From Stappia sp. BW2 (lineage in GTDB: Bacteria; Pseudomonadota; Alphaproteobacteria; Rhizobiales; Stappiaceae): 64,000 nucleotides of DNA. Made by a program: the position numbers and the translations under genes. Of the stretch, positions 7,920-15,779 are shown piece after piece. Numbering within the stretch: position 1 is the first letter of the stretch; each line of letters begins with the position of its first letter. The DNA lies in assembly GCF_008107695.1 (NCBI RefSeq), contig NZ_VIRG01000070.1, forward strand, positions 1,116,001 through 1,180,000. Reading direction: 5' to 3'. The notes beneath the pieces were generated by a model, which searched no databases, was not told where the DNA came from, and saw only the letters and a list, made by a program, of their open reading frames with translations.

Positions 7920-8804
7920 CTATTTTGACAGGGATACCACAAGGTCTTCTATTGTCGAATGTTCCGGTTGCCAGCCGGTGGCTCTTTGAGCATGGCTGAC
8001 GTCAACCGATTGCGACAGGGCGTAGCCGGCGGACCAGTCGGTGAGTGGCTCGGCGCCTTGGGAGGCTGGTACCGTCTCGATTTCAAGCGGCAAGCCGTGG
8101 CGAGCCGAAATATGCGATGCCAGGTGGCCGACCGAAATGCCTTCAATGCAGCTCGCAATCAGGGACATGCGGAACCGGGCGTTCTTGAGAGCGAGCGCAT
8201 AGAGCGCGGCAAGGTCCTGAATTTCCACCAGAGGCCACTTTGTCTCGGCAGTCGCTCGGGTTTCAAACGGTCTGCCTTCCTTGAGCGCGGCTGTCATCAG
8301 GGCAATTGGCCCGGTTGTCTGGCTGCAGGCGAGCGCCGGATGAATGACCGTCAGATTGAGATCCGTGCCATGCGACAGGGTTCTGATCGTCTCGGTCATG
8401 AAGCGAAACGCGGGCAGGGGAGCGAACTGGGTTTTCTCGCTCAGCAAGTGCGTTCCCGTCGTTGCTGGATAGAGCCAGATGCCTCCGGTGTAGATTATCT
8501 TGAGCGGCTGTTTGCGGTGTTTGGCGGCCTGCTTCAGGGCAAGCATGCTCTGCCGGTCGACCCGCCCCATATCCTCAGAAAATGTCGCACCGAGATGGAT
8601 GACGGCATCACATGAAGCTGCTCTGGAGACCCAGCTTTCCGGCGTGCGCAGATCACCGGGATACGCACTTGCGCCAGATGCACGCAACTTGGCTGAAGAC
8701 GCATCAGAGCGGGCCAGACCGATTACCCTGGCACCGTCCTGAACCAGCCGTTTTACGACGGCAGAACCGATCTCGCCGGTTCCACCCGTTACAAATACTT
8801 CCAT
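7920..8804 (-). CDS. NAD(P)-dependent epimerase/dehydratase-like protein (extended SDR)
   Basis: A 294-residue protein with an N-terminal Rossmann fold: TGGTGEIGSAVVKRL (the TGxxGxxG signature) then a VIGLARSD strand. Residue blocks such as DAVIHLGATF and the IYTGGIWLYP segment are consistent with atypical or extended SDRs. The canonical YxxxK is not evident; the Tyr of WLYP may be the remnant. The substrate is unknown. The start is either ATG 8804 or TTG 8810; the AAGGG Shine-Dalgarno is spaced better for the TTG, but the fold starts at the ATG. Confidence 0.72.
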   Translation of the reverse strand: MEVFVTGGTGEIGSAVVKRLVQDGARVIGLARSDASSAKLRASGASAYPGDLRTPESWVSRAASCDAVIHLGATFSEDMGRVDRQSMLALKQAAKHRKQPLKIIYTGGIWLYPATTGTHLLSEKTQFAPLPAFRFMTETIRTLSHGTDLNLTVIHPALACSQTTGPIALMTAALKEGRPFETRATAETKWPLVEIQDLAALYALALKNARFRMSLIASCIEGISVGHLASHISARHGLPLEIETVPASQGAEPLTDWSAGYALSQSVDVSHAQRATGWQPEHSTIEDLVVSLSK

Positions 8805-8925
8805 GGGCAAAGAGAACCCTTTTCGCGCTGGCGGCGCAAGCTGAAGCTAACAGGGAGGGGCGACAATCCACCGCCGTTTTCTGCCACAATCTTGACCTTG
8901 GCCGGAAGCCTGCTAGGTGAGAAGC

Positions 8926-9360
8926 ATGACCTTGCATCTGGTAAAACTGTGCGTCGGCGCGGACAGCGTCGAGTCCCTTCAGGCCTGGATAGATTTTCGC
9001 ATGGACAATGCCCGCAAAACCGGGCTTCCGGCGGAAACGATCCATACGACGCGCATGGTGCCAACCCGCAAGGAGGAGCTGCTGGACGGCGGCTCCCTGT
9101 ATTGGGTGATCAAGGGCAAAATTCAGGTGCGCCAGCACCTTATCGATATCCGGCCGTTCACGGACCAGGCGGGCGTCAAACGCTGCGATCTGGTCATGGA
9201 GCCGAGGCTGATCCTGACGCAGTTCCAGCCAAAGCGTCCATTTCAGGGCTGGCGGTATCTGAAGGTGGAGGACGCTCCGGCAGATCTGAAGGCCGGTGGA
9301 GCGGCGCAGGCCATGCCCGAGGATATGCGGCGCGATCTGACGGAACTCTGCCTGCTTTGA
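8926..9360 (+). CDS. DUF1489 family protein
   Basis: A 144-residue soluble protein recognised by its start (MTLHLVKLCVGADSVESLQAW), TTRMVPTRKEELLDGGSLYWVIKG and RPFQGWRYL blocks, the DUF1489 pattern common in alphaproteobacteria. Function unknown. ATG 8926 is chosen over a GTG at 8917 because AGGTGA lies just upstream and the family begins with MTLHL. Convergent with the TetR gene downstream. Confidence 0.85.
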   Translation: MTLHLVKLCVGADSVESLQAWIDFRMDNARKTGLPAETIHTTRMVPTRKEELLDGGSLYWVIKGKIQVRQHLIDIRPFTDQAGVKRCDLVMEPRLILTQFQPKRPFQGWRYLKVEDAPADLKAGGAAQAMPEDMRRDLTELCLL

Positions 9361-9370
9361 TCGGCCGACA

Positions 9371-9976
9371 TCAGCCCGAGGCCTGCAAAGCCTTGTGAAG
9401 ATGCCCCATGAGTGTGCTGAAGTCCGGCCAGCCACGCCCAAGGCCCGGATTTTCCTTCTTGCGCGTCATGGCAAGATGCGCATAGCCATGCACCAGCGAC
9501 CAGACGAGGATCTCGATTTCCTCCGGATCGGTTCCCTCAGGGATCAGCAGTGCACATGTCTCGCGCAGGATCGCATAGGATCTTGAGGCGTAGTGGGCAA
9601 ATTCCTCATCGTCTTCCCTGAACTTCTGTCCCGAAAAAATGAACAGGAACAGGTCCGGGTGTCCCGTCGCGAAATCCAGATACCCCTGACAAATGGCGCT
9701 CAGCCTTTCGGCAGCGTCTGGAGCGGATGTCGCCAGCCGTTGTTCCATTGCCTGGCAAAACAGGGAAAACCCGCGCGCTGCAATCGCTGTCGACAGGCCG
9801 GTGATATTCTTGAAGTGATAACCCGGCGCAGCGTGTGAAACGCCTGCCTTGGCGGCGCACTCGCGCAAGGAAAGCTTGTCCGGACCGCGTTCCCGCAACA
9901 GCGCCACACCAGCATCAACCAGAGCAATTCGCAGACTGCCGTCTCGTTTGCGGCGGGAAGGGGGAGAAGCTGTCAT
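9371..9976 (-). CDS. TetR-family transcriptional regulator
   Basis: A 201-residue repressor-type protein. The N-terminal helix-turn-helix is SLRECAAKAGVSHAAPGYHFKNITGLSTAI (about residues 36-65), and the C-terminal part resembles the TetR_C WHG-type ligand domain (residues about 85-190). It diverges from the DUF2306 gene; two near-identical palindromes in the 80-bp gap are its likely operators, giving autoregulation and control of the neighbour. The ligand is unknown. Confidence 0.88.
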   Translation of the reverse strand: MTASPPSRRKRDGSLRIALVDAGVALLRERGPDKLSLRECAAKAGVSHAAPGYHFKNITGLSTAIAARGFSLFCQAMEQRLATSAPDAAERLSAICQGYLDFATGHPDLFLFIFSGQKFREDDEEFAHYASRSYAILRETCALLIPEGTDPEEIEILVWSLVHGYAHLAMTRKKENPGLGRGWPDFSTLMGHLHKALQASG

Positions 9977-9997
9977 GGGATCTTCATCAACGATCTG

Positions 9998-10038
9998 CTT
10001 GACACTGTCAAGTTACGCTTTACCTTGACAGTGTCAAG
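9998..10038. promoter_or_regulatory. Twin palindromic operators between tetR and DUF2306 gene
   Basis: CTTGACACTGTCAAG (9998-10012) and CTTGACAGTGTCAAG (10024-10038) are each 15-bp palindromes with one central base, 26 bp apart centre to centre, and their right flanks (TTACGC / TTAGCG) are also similar. The second ends 18 bp before the DUF2306 start codon. They fit two TetR dimers bound to one shared control region. Confidence 0.7.
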
Positions 10039-10056
10039 TTAGCGTGAGGAGGCGGA

Positions 10057-10698
10057 ATGACGATGGTTTCAAGGTTTGCAGCAAGCTTGGCATTCTGGAC
10101 AATGGCGGTTAGCGCCGCCTTGATCGCGATTGCGTCCTTGAGGTTTCTGGCGCTGGGGGTATCCGCATCGATGGATTTCGTGGCGCATAATCTCAGTGGA
10201 AATGCGCTGATGCTTTACATGCATATTGGGATTGCGCCGTTGGCGCTTGCCTTGATGCCGTTTCAGTTCATGACCCGGCTGCGAGCGTGCAGGCCGAAAC
10301 TGCACCGCTGGATGGGCAGGTGTTATGTTGCCGCGATCCTGGTTTCTGGTCTTGCCGGACTGCAGCTTGCCTTTCACACGACAGCAGGACCTTTCGCAGC
10401 AACAGGCTTTGCGCTTCTGGCGGTCTTGTGGATGCTGACAACCGGTATTGCGGTTGTATTTGTCTTGCAGCGGCAAATCGAGCGTCACCGCGCCTGGATG
10501 CTGCGTTCAGCCGCGCTTACCTTTGCTGCTGTCACGTTGAGGGTCTATCTGGGAAGCAGCATGGCGGCCGGTCTCGACTTTGCAATTGCCTATCCGCTTA
10601 TTGCCTGGCTGTGCTGGGTACCGAATGCCATTGTCATGGAAGTGTATCTTCAGTTCGTTCGTCCCGAACGCTCGCGGTTGGCCTCCGCGACCGCCTGA
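10057..10698 (+). CDS. DUF2306 multi-pass membrane protein
   Basis: A 213-residue protein with about six hydrophobic segments. The HRWMGRCYV and HRAWMLRSAALTFAAVTLRVYL motifs are the DUF2306 hallmarks. Family function is unknown; the invariant histidines could bind a cofactor, which is speculation. The start ATG has AGGAGG 7 nt upstream. Expression is probably controlled by the divergent TetR regulator through the two palindromes. Confidence 0.8.
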   Translation: MTMVSRFAASLAFWTMAVSAALIAIASLRFLALGVSASMDFVAHNLSGNALMLYMHIGIAPLALALMPFQFMTRLRACRPKLHRWMGRCYVAAILVSGLAGLQLAFHTTAGPFAATGFALLAVLWMLTTGIAVVFVLQRQIERHRAWMLRSAALTFAAVTLRVYLGSSMAAGLDFAIAYPLIAWLCWVPNAIVMEVYLQFVRPERSRLASATA

Positions 10699-10801
10699 GG
10701 CCGCGAACGATTGCATCCTGTCGCATCCGCTCGGCTGAGACTTGCCAAAACGGTTTCCCGGTCCCAATTTGACTGTCATGAACAGGCAGAAGGAGGCGGC
10801 C

Positions 10802-11542
10802 GTGAACGTCAAGACCGGCAAAGGCACGGCAGACCCGATGGTCCGTCAGGAAACTGGAGTGCCTTCAGCCGCTTCCGAGGTCTCAGCCTTCCTTCGCAAG
10901 GCCGAGGAAATCGTGCCGCAACCCGGCAGTGGAGGGCGCCTCGTGTTCGCCCTGGATGCCACGATGAGCCGTCAACCGACCTGGGACCAGGCCTGTCAGA
11001 TTCAGGCCGAGATGTTTCAGGAAGCGGGCAAAATTTCGGGTCTCAGTATCAAACTTGTCTATTTTCGTGGATTTGGAGAGTGCCGGGCCTCACGTTGGTT
11101 TGCCAGTGGGGCTGAGCTTGCTCACGCCATGAGCCGTATTTCTTGCCAGGGCGGGCGCACACAGATCCGCAAAGTGCTTTCGGCCGCGCTCCAGGCCGCC
11201 AATTCCGAAAAGATCGCCGCCCTGGTTTATGTTGGCGACTGCATGGAAGAAGACGTCGACGCCCTATGTGACAAGGCTGGCCAGCTTGGCCTGCTCGGCG
11301 TGCCCATGTTCCTGTTTCAGGAGGGGCATGACGGGGTTGCGGAGCGTGCGTTTCGCGAGATGGCCAGGCTTACCAACGGAGTGTTTTGCCGATTTGATTC
11401 CGGGTCCGCTCAGCAACTGGCGGATCTCTTGAAGGCGGTTGCGGTTTTTGCCAGTGGCGGCCGGTCGGCGTTGCAGCAGCTGGAAAAGCAGGGTGGCAAG
11501 GGAGCAAAGCTTTTGCTGCAGCAGTTGCCAGGTGCCCGCTAG
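10802..11542 (+). CDS. VWA-like domain protein
   Basis: A 246-residue protein. LVFALDATMSRQPTW looks like the start of a von Willebrand factor A fold, where the metal site is usually DxSxS; here it is DATMS. The later QGGRTQIRKVL (GGT-like) and ALVYVGDCMEE segments support the fold. The GTG at 10802 is chosen because AGGAGG lies 5 nt upstream; an ATG at 10778 would add eight residues. A J-domain gene follows in the same direction, so the pair may act together. Function unknown. Confidence 0.62.
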   Translation: MNVKTGKGTADPMVRQETGVPSAASEVSAFLRKAEEIVPQPGSGGRLVFALDATMSRQPTWDQACQIQAEMFQEAGKISGLSIKLVYFRGFGECRASRWFASGAELAHAMSRISCQGGRTQIRKVLSAALQAANSEKIAALVYVGDCMEEDVDALCDKAGQLGLLGVPMFLFQEGHDGVAERAFREMARLTNGVFCRFDSGSAQQLADLLKAVAVFASGGRSALQQLEKQGGKGAKLLLQQLPGAR

Positions 11543-11685
11543 GCCCTGACGGACAAGAGTTGCACAACCTTGCTGTGGTCGCTGCCACAGGTTTACATAA
11601 CCGGAAAGATTCAACACGTGTGGAATAGGGCCGCTGCATCCAAATGGAGCGGGCCTGGGCCGGCGAACGGGGACCCCACCGCCAT

Positions 11686-12393
11686 ATGATTTATCTGATT
11701 ATCGGCTTGATATTGCTGACCGCCCTACTGACCCTCGGCAACAAGTTCGTCAATGCCAATCCGGCGGATCTTGCGAAAGGTCTGCGCCTGTTCGCAGGCG
11801 GCTTGCTCATGGTGCTGGCGCTGATCTTTGCGCTGACGGGACGGTTCATCTTCGCCGTCCCTCTCTTCGGCCTTGGCTTGTCCGTTCTGGGGTTGTCTGG
11901 TCTCAATTGGCTTTCGTCAGGCTACAAGCCTCAGAAAACCTCCGGACAACGTTCGCGTGTGCGGACCGCGATGGTCGAGATGGAACTTGATCACGATACC
12001 GGTGCCATGACCGGAACCGTGCTTGCAGGCGCCTTTCAGGGGCGCGAGCTGGATGATCTGACCGAACCGGACCTTGAAGCCTTCTGGCAGGAAACGGCCC
12101 AGGACGGTCAGAGCCAGAAACTAGTCGAAGCTTATCTCGACCGCAGGCTTGCCGGATGGCGCGAACACTTCCAGGCGGATGGAGCACATCGGCAGGGAAG
12201 CGCGGCGAGCTCGGGCCCCATGACAGATGAGGAGGCCTACCAGATCCTGGGGCTTTCGCCCGATGCCGGGGACGCGGAAATTCGAGCCGCGCACCGCAGG
12301 CTTATGATGCGAGTCCATCCCGACCAGGGAGGCTCCGGTTTCCTCGCGGCGAAAATCAACGAGGCTAAAGACACGCTTCTCAGAAGACATTGA
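11686..12393 (+). CDS. Membrane-anchored J-domain (DnaJ-like) protein
   Basis: A 235-residue protein with N-terminal hydrophobic helices (about residues 2-17 and 33-72), a cytosolic linker, and a C-terminal J domain of about 60 residues (EEAYQILGLSPDAGDAEIRAAHRRLMMRVHPDQGGS) with an intact HPD motif. It should stimulate an Hsp70 (DnaK) ATPase at the membrane; the architecture resembles DjlA/TIM14-type proteins common in alphaproteobacteria. Start ATG 11686 places the first helix at the N-terminus. It converges with the carboxypeptidase gene across only 17 bp. Confidence 0.85.
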   Translation: MIYLIIGLILLTALLTLGNKFVNANPADLAKGLRLFAGGLLMVLALIFALTGRFIFAVPLFGLGLSVLGLSGLNWLSSGYKPQKTSGQRSRVRTAMVEMELDHDTGAMTGTVLAGAFQGRELDDLTEPDLEAFWQETAQDGQSQKLVEAYLDRRLAGWREHFQADGAHRQGSAASSGPMTDEEAYQILGLSPDAGDAEIRAAHRRLMMRVHPDQGGSGFLAAKINEAKDTLLRRH

Positions 12394-12410
12394 CGGCATC
12401 CGTTACGCGG

Positions 12411-14129
12411 TTACTGGTAGATGGCGAAGCAAGCGTATTTTGCCTTTTTCAAGCTTTTGCAGGCATTCCACGCAGCTGTTTTGGTGTCGAAGCCGACGAA
12501 CCGGGCCCGGTAGAGCGTCTGTCCGTTGGTGTCGACGGGTTCGGTGTAGGGGACCCGTCCCCGAAGGGCGGCTCCGGTCCTGGCCTTGGCATTCTTCAGC
12601 ATTGTGATGGCCTGGCCTTCGGATTCTGTCGCGGCGATCTGGACCTGCCAGCCTGGCTCGACATCGCGGGTATCACTTGTCGCAACCGTGACACTGTCGT
12701 CATCGCTGCTGTTGTCGTTGGCTACGGTTTCCGGTGCAGCCTGGGTCTCAACAGGTGTGTTGTTGATTGCGATGGTCTGAACGGAGACCGTTTTCACAGG
12801 CTGCGCGGAACCGACGGAGCGCTGCCCGCTACCTGCCTTCGTACCTTCGGACTTCGCGGCAGCGGCCAGGGCAGCTCTGGAAATCGAATTGGTGTTCAGC
12901 GGCTCATCCGGGCTTGCAGGAGGGATCGGCGGCAGGGCGGTCGCAACCGCAAATGTGCTGTCAAACCGTTGCTTCACGAGTTTCGGCGGCAAAGGTACGT
13001 CGTTGCCGAAACCGGGAACCGGAGCGGGTGTCTCGACAGACGCCGTGACAGGCGCATTCGACGCAGTCACCAGGACAGGGGCGGGAGCCGGTGTCGGGAT
13101 GGCTGCGGCCTTGGCCGGTGCGGTAAACGCCAACACCATCGGATCGCCTGAAGCCGGCACTGGTTCGCTGCCGGGTTTGATGTTCGGCAAGGGCGGGTTC
13201 TTGAGCGCGGCGGCAACAAACGTCGGTGTAGAAGACTTCTGGACGATCAGCGGAGCTGTTTTCGGGCCCCGGCTCGCCTTTGGCAAATAGGTGTTGATGA
13301 GCTTTGTCATCTGGGCGTTGCGCGACGCGCCGGTCCTGCCGCCCATGACAACGGCGACAATGTGCCTGCCATCCCGGTTGACCGAGGTGACAAGGTTGAA
13401 GCCGGAGGCGCGGATATAACCGGTCTTGATCCCGTCAACACCCTTCACGCGGCCAAGCAGCTTGTTGTGGTTGCCATAGGTGCGGCCCTTGTACTTGTAG
13501 GCCCGGGTTTTGAAATAACCGTAATACTGCGGAAACCGTTCCTGAATGGCGCGGCCAAGCGTTGCCATATCCCGTGCAGTGGTGCGTTGCCTGCTGTTCG
13601 GCAGACCGTGCGGGTTGCGGAAAGTGGTTTTCGACATGCCGATCTGACGCGCGGTGCGTGTCATGCGTTCGGCGAATTTCGTTTCGGAGCCGGCGAGGTT
13701 CTCTGCAATGACGGAGGCAACGTCGTTGGCTGACTTGGTGACCAGCGCAAGGATTGCGTCCTTGACCTTGATGGTGCCACCAGGCTTGAGGCCCAGCTTG
13801 GAGGGCGGGCGCGCGGAAGCGTAGCTGGAAACACTCAGATTGGAGCTCAGCGACAGCCGTCCGGCTTCCAGTTCCTCAAACACCAGATAAAGGGTCATGA
13901 TCTTGGTGAGAGAGGCGGGGTACCTGTAGGAATCAGCCGATGAGGAATAAAGTGTCTTGCCGGTTTTGGCGTCGACAACGATCCCCGAATATTTCGGGTT
14001 TGCCATGGCCGTTGCAGGCAACCCCAGAAGCACAAGGCCGAGGGTCAAGAACTTTGCGGTGCGGGCGAGAGCTCGCCCTTTGCGAAAAATACGCTTCCCA
14101 AACACAATTACTATCCCATTCCGGGTCAC
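12411..14129 (-). CDS. Penicillin-binding D-alanyl-D-alanine carboxypeptidase with C-terminal SPOR domain
   Basis: A 572-residue periplasmic peptidase (S11 family, DacA/DacF type) that trims the terminal D-Ala of peptidoglycan stem peptides. A signal sequence (about residues 20-43, ending TAMA) is followed by active-site motifs SLTK (Ser73/Lys76), SAN (133-135) and KTG (235-237). After a long Pro/Ala-rich linker, residues about 490-570 form a SPOR domain (WQVQIAATESEGQAITML), which targets denuded septal glycan. The GTG start at 14129 lacks a clear Shine-Dalgarno. S11 plus SPOR is a common alphaproteobacterial arrangement. Confidence 0.9.
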   Translation of the reverse strand: MTRNGIVIVFGKRIFRKGRALARTAKFLTLGLVLLGLPATAMANPKYSGIVVDAKTGKTLYSSSADSYRYPASLTKIMTLYLVFEELEAGRLSLSSNLSVSSYASARPPSKLGLKPGGTIKVKDAILALVTKSANDVASVIAENLAGSETKFAERMTRTARQIGMSKTTFRNPHGLPNSRQRTTARDMATLGRAIQERFPQYYGYFKTRAYKYKGRTYGNHNKLLGRVKGVDGIKTGYIRASGFNLVTSVNRDGRHIVAVVMGGRTGASRNAQMTKLINTYLPKASRGPKTAPLIVQKSSTPTFVAAALKNPPLPNIKPGSEPVPASGDPMVLAFTAPAKAAAIPTPAPAPVLVTASNAPVTASVETPAPVPGFGNDVPLPPKLVKQRFDSTFAVATALPPIPPASPDEPLNTNSISRAALAAAAKSEGTKAGSGQRSVGSAQPVKTVSVQTIAINNTPVETQAAPETVANDNSSDDDSVTVATSDTRDVEPGWQVQIAATESEGQAITMLKNAKARTGAALRGRVPYTEPVDTNGQTLYRARFVGFDTKTAAWNACKSLKKAKYACFAIYQ

Positions 14130-14559
14130 GTGGTCTGTCTCTGGAGCGGCGCGCTCTGGATCTTAACCCCCAGCGATTCAGAACGGCTGCCCCGTCGTTC
14201 TCCATGTCATTTGATGGAATCACGGTTACGAATGAGTAAATGAATGACCGAAAAACCACTTAAAAAAATAGTTTTTTGGTAGAGTTAATCTTTAGTTAAG
14301 GTCGTGATCATTCGTCTTATAAAGAATAAATTATTTCAATACATAAGTTCATTTTATAATCGGGTTAATGTTTCGTTTATCTTCGTGATCTTTTGTTTCA
14401 GATTTGATCACATTCAAGCATTTGCCCGATCTCTTGATGTTTGTTGATTGCCTCCTACTTGCAGTTGCTGGCGCAAGCCCGCATCCGGGGGAGTCGTTTC
14501 TCTTGCAGTGGTGGGGCGGTTTACGTGATGAAACGATAGGTAGTTTCGCGTAAAGGTTG

Positions 14560-14602
14560 TTTTGCAGTGCAAAATCGCCTTGACACTTATTGTGCAGTGC
14601 AT
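14560..14602. promoter_or_regulatory. PhaR-like TGC-palindrome pair
   Basis: TTTTGCAGTGCAAAA, a 15-bp palindrome around a central G, lies just before the -35 box of the phasin promoter. A second copy of the core, TGTGCAGTGCATT, lies inside the promoter spacer. TGC/GCA-rich inverted sites upstream of phasin genes are the known targets of the polyhydroxyalkanoate-responsive repressor PhaR; the assignment here is inference. Confidence 0.55.
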
Positions 14603-14608
14603 TATCTA
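14580..14608 (+). promoter_or_regulatory. Sigma70-type promoter of the phasin gene
   Basis: TTGACA (14580-14585), a 17-bp spacer and TATCTA (14603-14608), about 95 bp before the start codon. Both hexamers and spacing are close to consensus. Confidence 0.7.
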
Positions 14609-14703
14609 CAAAGTCTCGTAAGGTAACGCTGTATGCGCGCCGGGCCGCCCCATAAGGCCGATGCTTGGGATGGGAAACCGGTTCGCCGGAGAAGGGCAGA
14701 AAA

Positions 14704-15036
14704 ATGATGAACAATTTGGACGATCTGCAGAAAATGAGCAAAGACAACATGGACATGGCGATGGCGTCTTTCGGCTCCGTCAGCAAGGGCTTCCAGGCAA
14801 TCGCAGCTGAAATGGCCGACTACCAGAAGAAGTCCTTTGAGGAAGGTTCCGCAGCTGTTGAGAAGCTCGTTTCTTCCAAGTCCCTCGACAAGGCATTCGA
14901 AGCACAGGCGGACTACGTCAAAACCGCTTACGAAGGTTTTGTTGGCGAAATGACGAAAATCGGTGAAATGGTCACCGACATGTCCAAGGATGCCTACAAG
15001 CCTTACGAAGGCGTGATGGGCAAGCTTGCGAAATAA
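14704..15036 (+). CDS. Phasin family protein
   Basis: A 110-residue, wholly helical amphipathic protein, Met/Lys/Glu-rich and without Cys or Trp, matching Phasin_2-type granule proteins (DLQKMSKDNMDMAMASFGSVSKGFQAIAAEMADYQKKSFEEG). Phasins coat polyhydroxybutyrate granules and limit their size. A strong AGAAGGG Shine-Dalgarno precedes ATG 14704 (ATGATG), and an intrinsic terminator follows, so it is monocistronic and probably highly expressed. TGC-palindromes over its promoter suggest PhaR control. Confidence 0.9.
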   Translation: MMNNLDDLQKMSKDNMDMAMASFGSVSKGFQAIAAEMADYQKKSFEEGSAAVEKLVSSKSLDKAFEAQADYVKTAYEGFVGEMTKIGEMVTDMSKDAYKPYEGVMGKLAK

Positions 15037-15075
15037 GTTTTCCTTCTAGCCGTCGCGAGACGGCCCGAAGACTGA

Positions 15076-15104
15076 AACCCGGTTCGTTTGAGCCGGGTTT
15101 TTTC
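15076..15104 (+). terminator. Terminator after the phasin gene
   Basis: AAACCCGG / CCGGGTTT stem with about a 9-nt loop and a T-tract, 40 bp after the phasin stop. Confidence 0.85.
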
Positions 15105-15434
15105 GTATATGCACAGGTTTACTGGCTTTTTACGGCGCGGCCTGCCATTTGCAGCCGCATTTTGAAATGCGTTCTATTGCCTCCTTTTATTCAGTTTCAG
15201 GCAACCTACATTCCTCTTGACCGGCAGCGCTGGGACCACAAATGCGCTGTTGACCTTTATGTTGATGAAATCGACCATTGCGCGAGCGCGGCTTGCGCGG
15301 CAGGATTACCACTGAGAATGCGTATTCGCGGCGCAGTCCGTGCTGCGGAAAGCTCTGGACCAGCTGCGCAGGGCAGTGAGTTCAGGATTCGAAATTTGGT
15401 GATGGCCGGAGTGATAGAGGCAAAAGAAACGGCA
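15105..15434. other. Leader region upstream of clpS
   Basis: A 330-bp gap between the phasin terminator and clpS. The clpS frame stays open back to 15162, but the upstream part has no homology I recognise and no good Shine-Dalgarno. I treat it as untranslated leader; no promoter is obvious. Confidence 0.45.
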
Positions 15435-15767
15435 ATGTCGGCGGGCTCTGATTATGACAATGACGGTGGCGACGCCGGAACGGTTGTTGTCACCCGGACC
15501 AAAACAGTAACCAAGCGGCCAAATCTCTATCGAGTGCTGCTATTGAACGATGACTACACTCCGATGGAGTTCGTTATTCACGTTGTGGAGAACTTCTTCC
15601 AAAAAAACCGCGAAGAAGCGACCCGCATTATGCTGCATGTTCACCATCACGGCGTCGGGGAATGTGGAATATTTTCCTACGAAGTCGCGGAGACGAAAGT
15701 CACCCAGGTGATGGATTTCGCGCGCAAGCATCAGCATCCGTTGCAATGCGTCATGGAAAAAAAGTGA
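15435..15767 (+). CDS. clpS: ATP-dependent Clp protease adaptor ClpS
   Basis: A 110-residue adaptor that binds N-terminal Leu/Phe/Trp/Tyr residues and delivers such proteins to ClpAP. The ClpS core spans residues about 32-110: YRVLLLNDDYTPMEFVIHVVENFF contributes the Asn-Asp pair of the N-degron pocket, and HVHHHGVGECGIFSYEVAETK completes it. The start is uncertain: ATG 15435 gives the usual length, ATG 15402 would add 11 residues, and neither has a strong Shine-Dalgarno. clpA begins 12 bp after the stop, so the two form an operon. Confidence 0.93.
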   Translation: MSAGSDYDNDGGDAGTVVVTRTKTVTKRPNLYRVLLLNDDYTPMEFVIHVVENFFQKNREEATRIMLHVHHHGVGECGIFSYEVAETKVTQVMDFARKHQHPLQCVMEKK

Positions 15768-15779
15768 GGACAAACGCAC

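Larger units (their letters stand above)
14130..14703. other. AT-rich intergenic region upstream of the carboxypeptidase and phasin genes
   Basis: A 574-bp gap. From 14250 to 14350 it is strikingly AT-rich compared with the flanking genes. No credible gene is present. The right part contains the phasin promoter and palindromes annotated separately; the left part probably holds the carboxypeptidase promoter. Confidence 0.6.
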
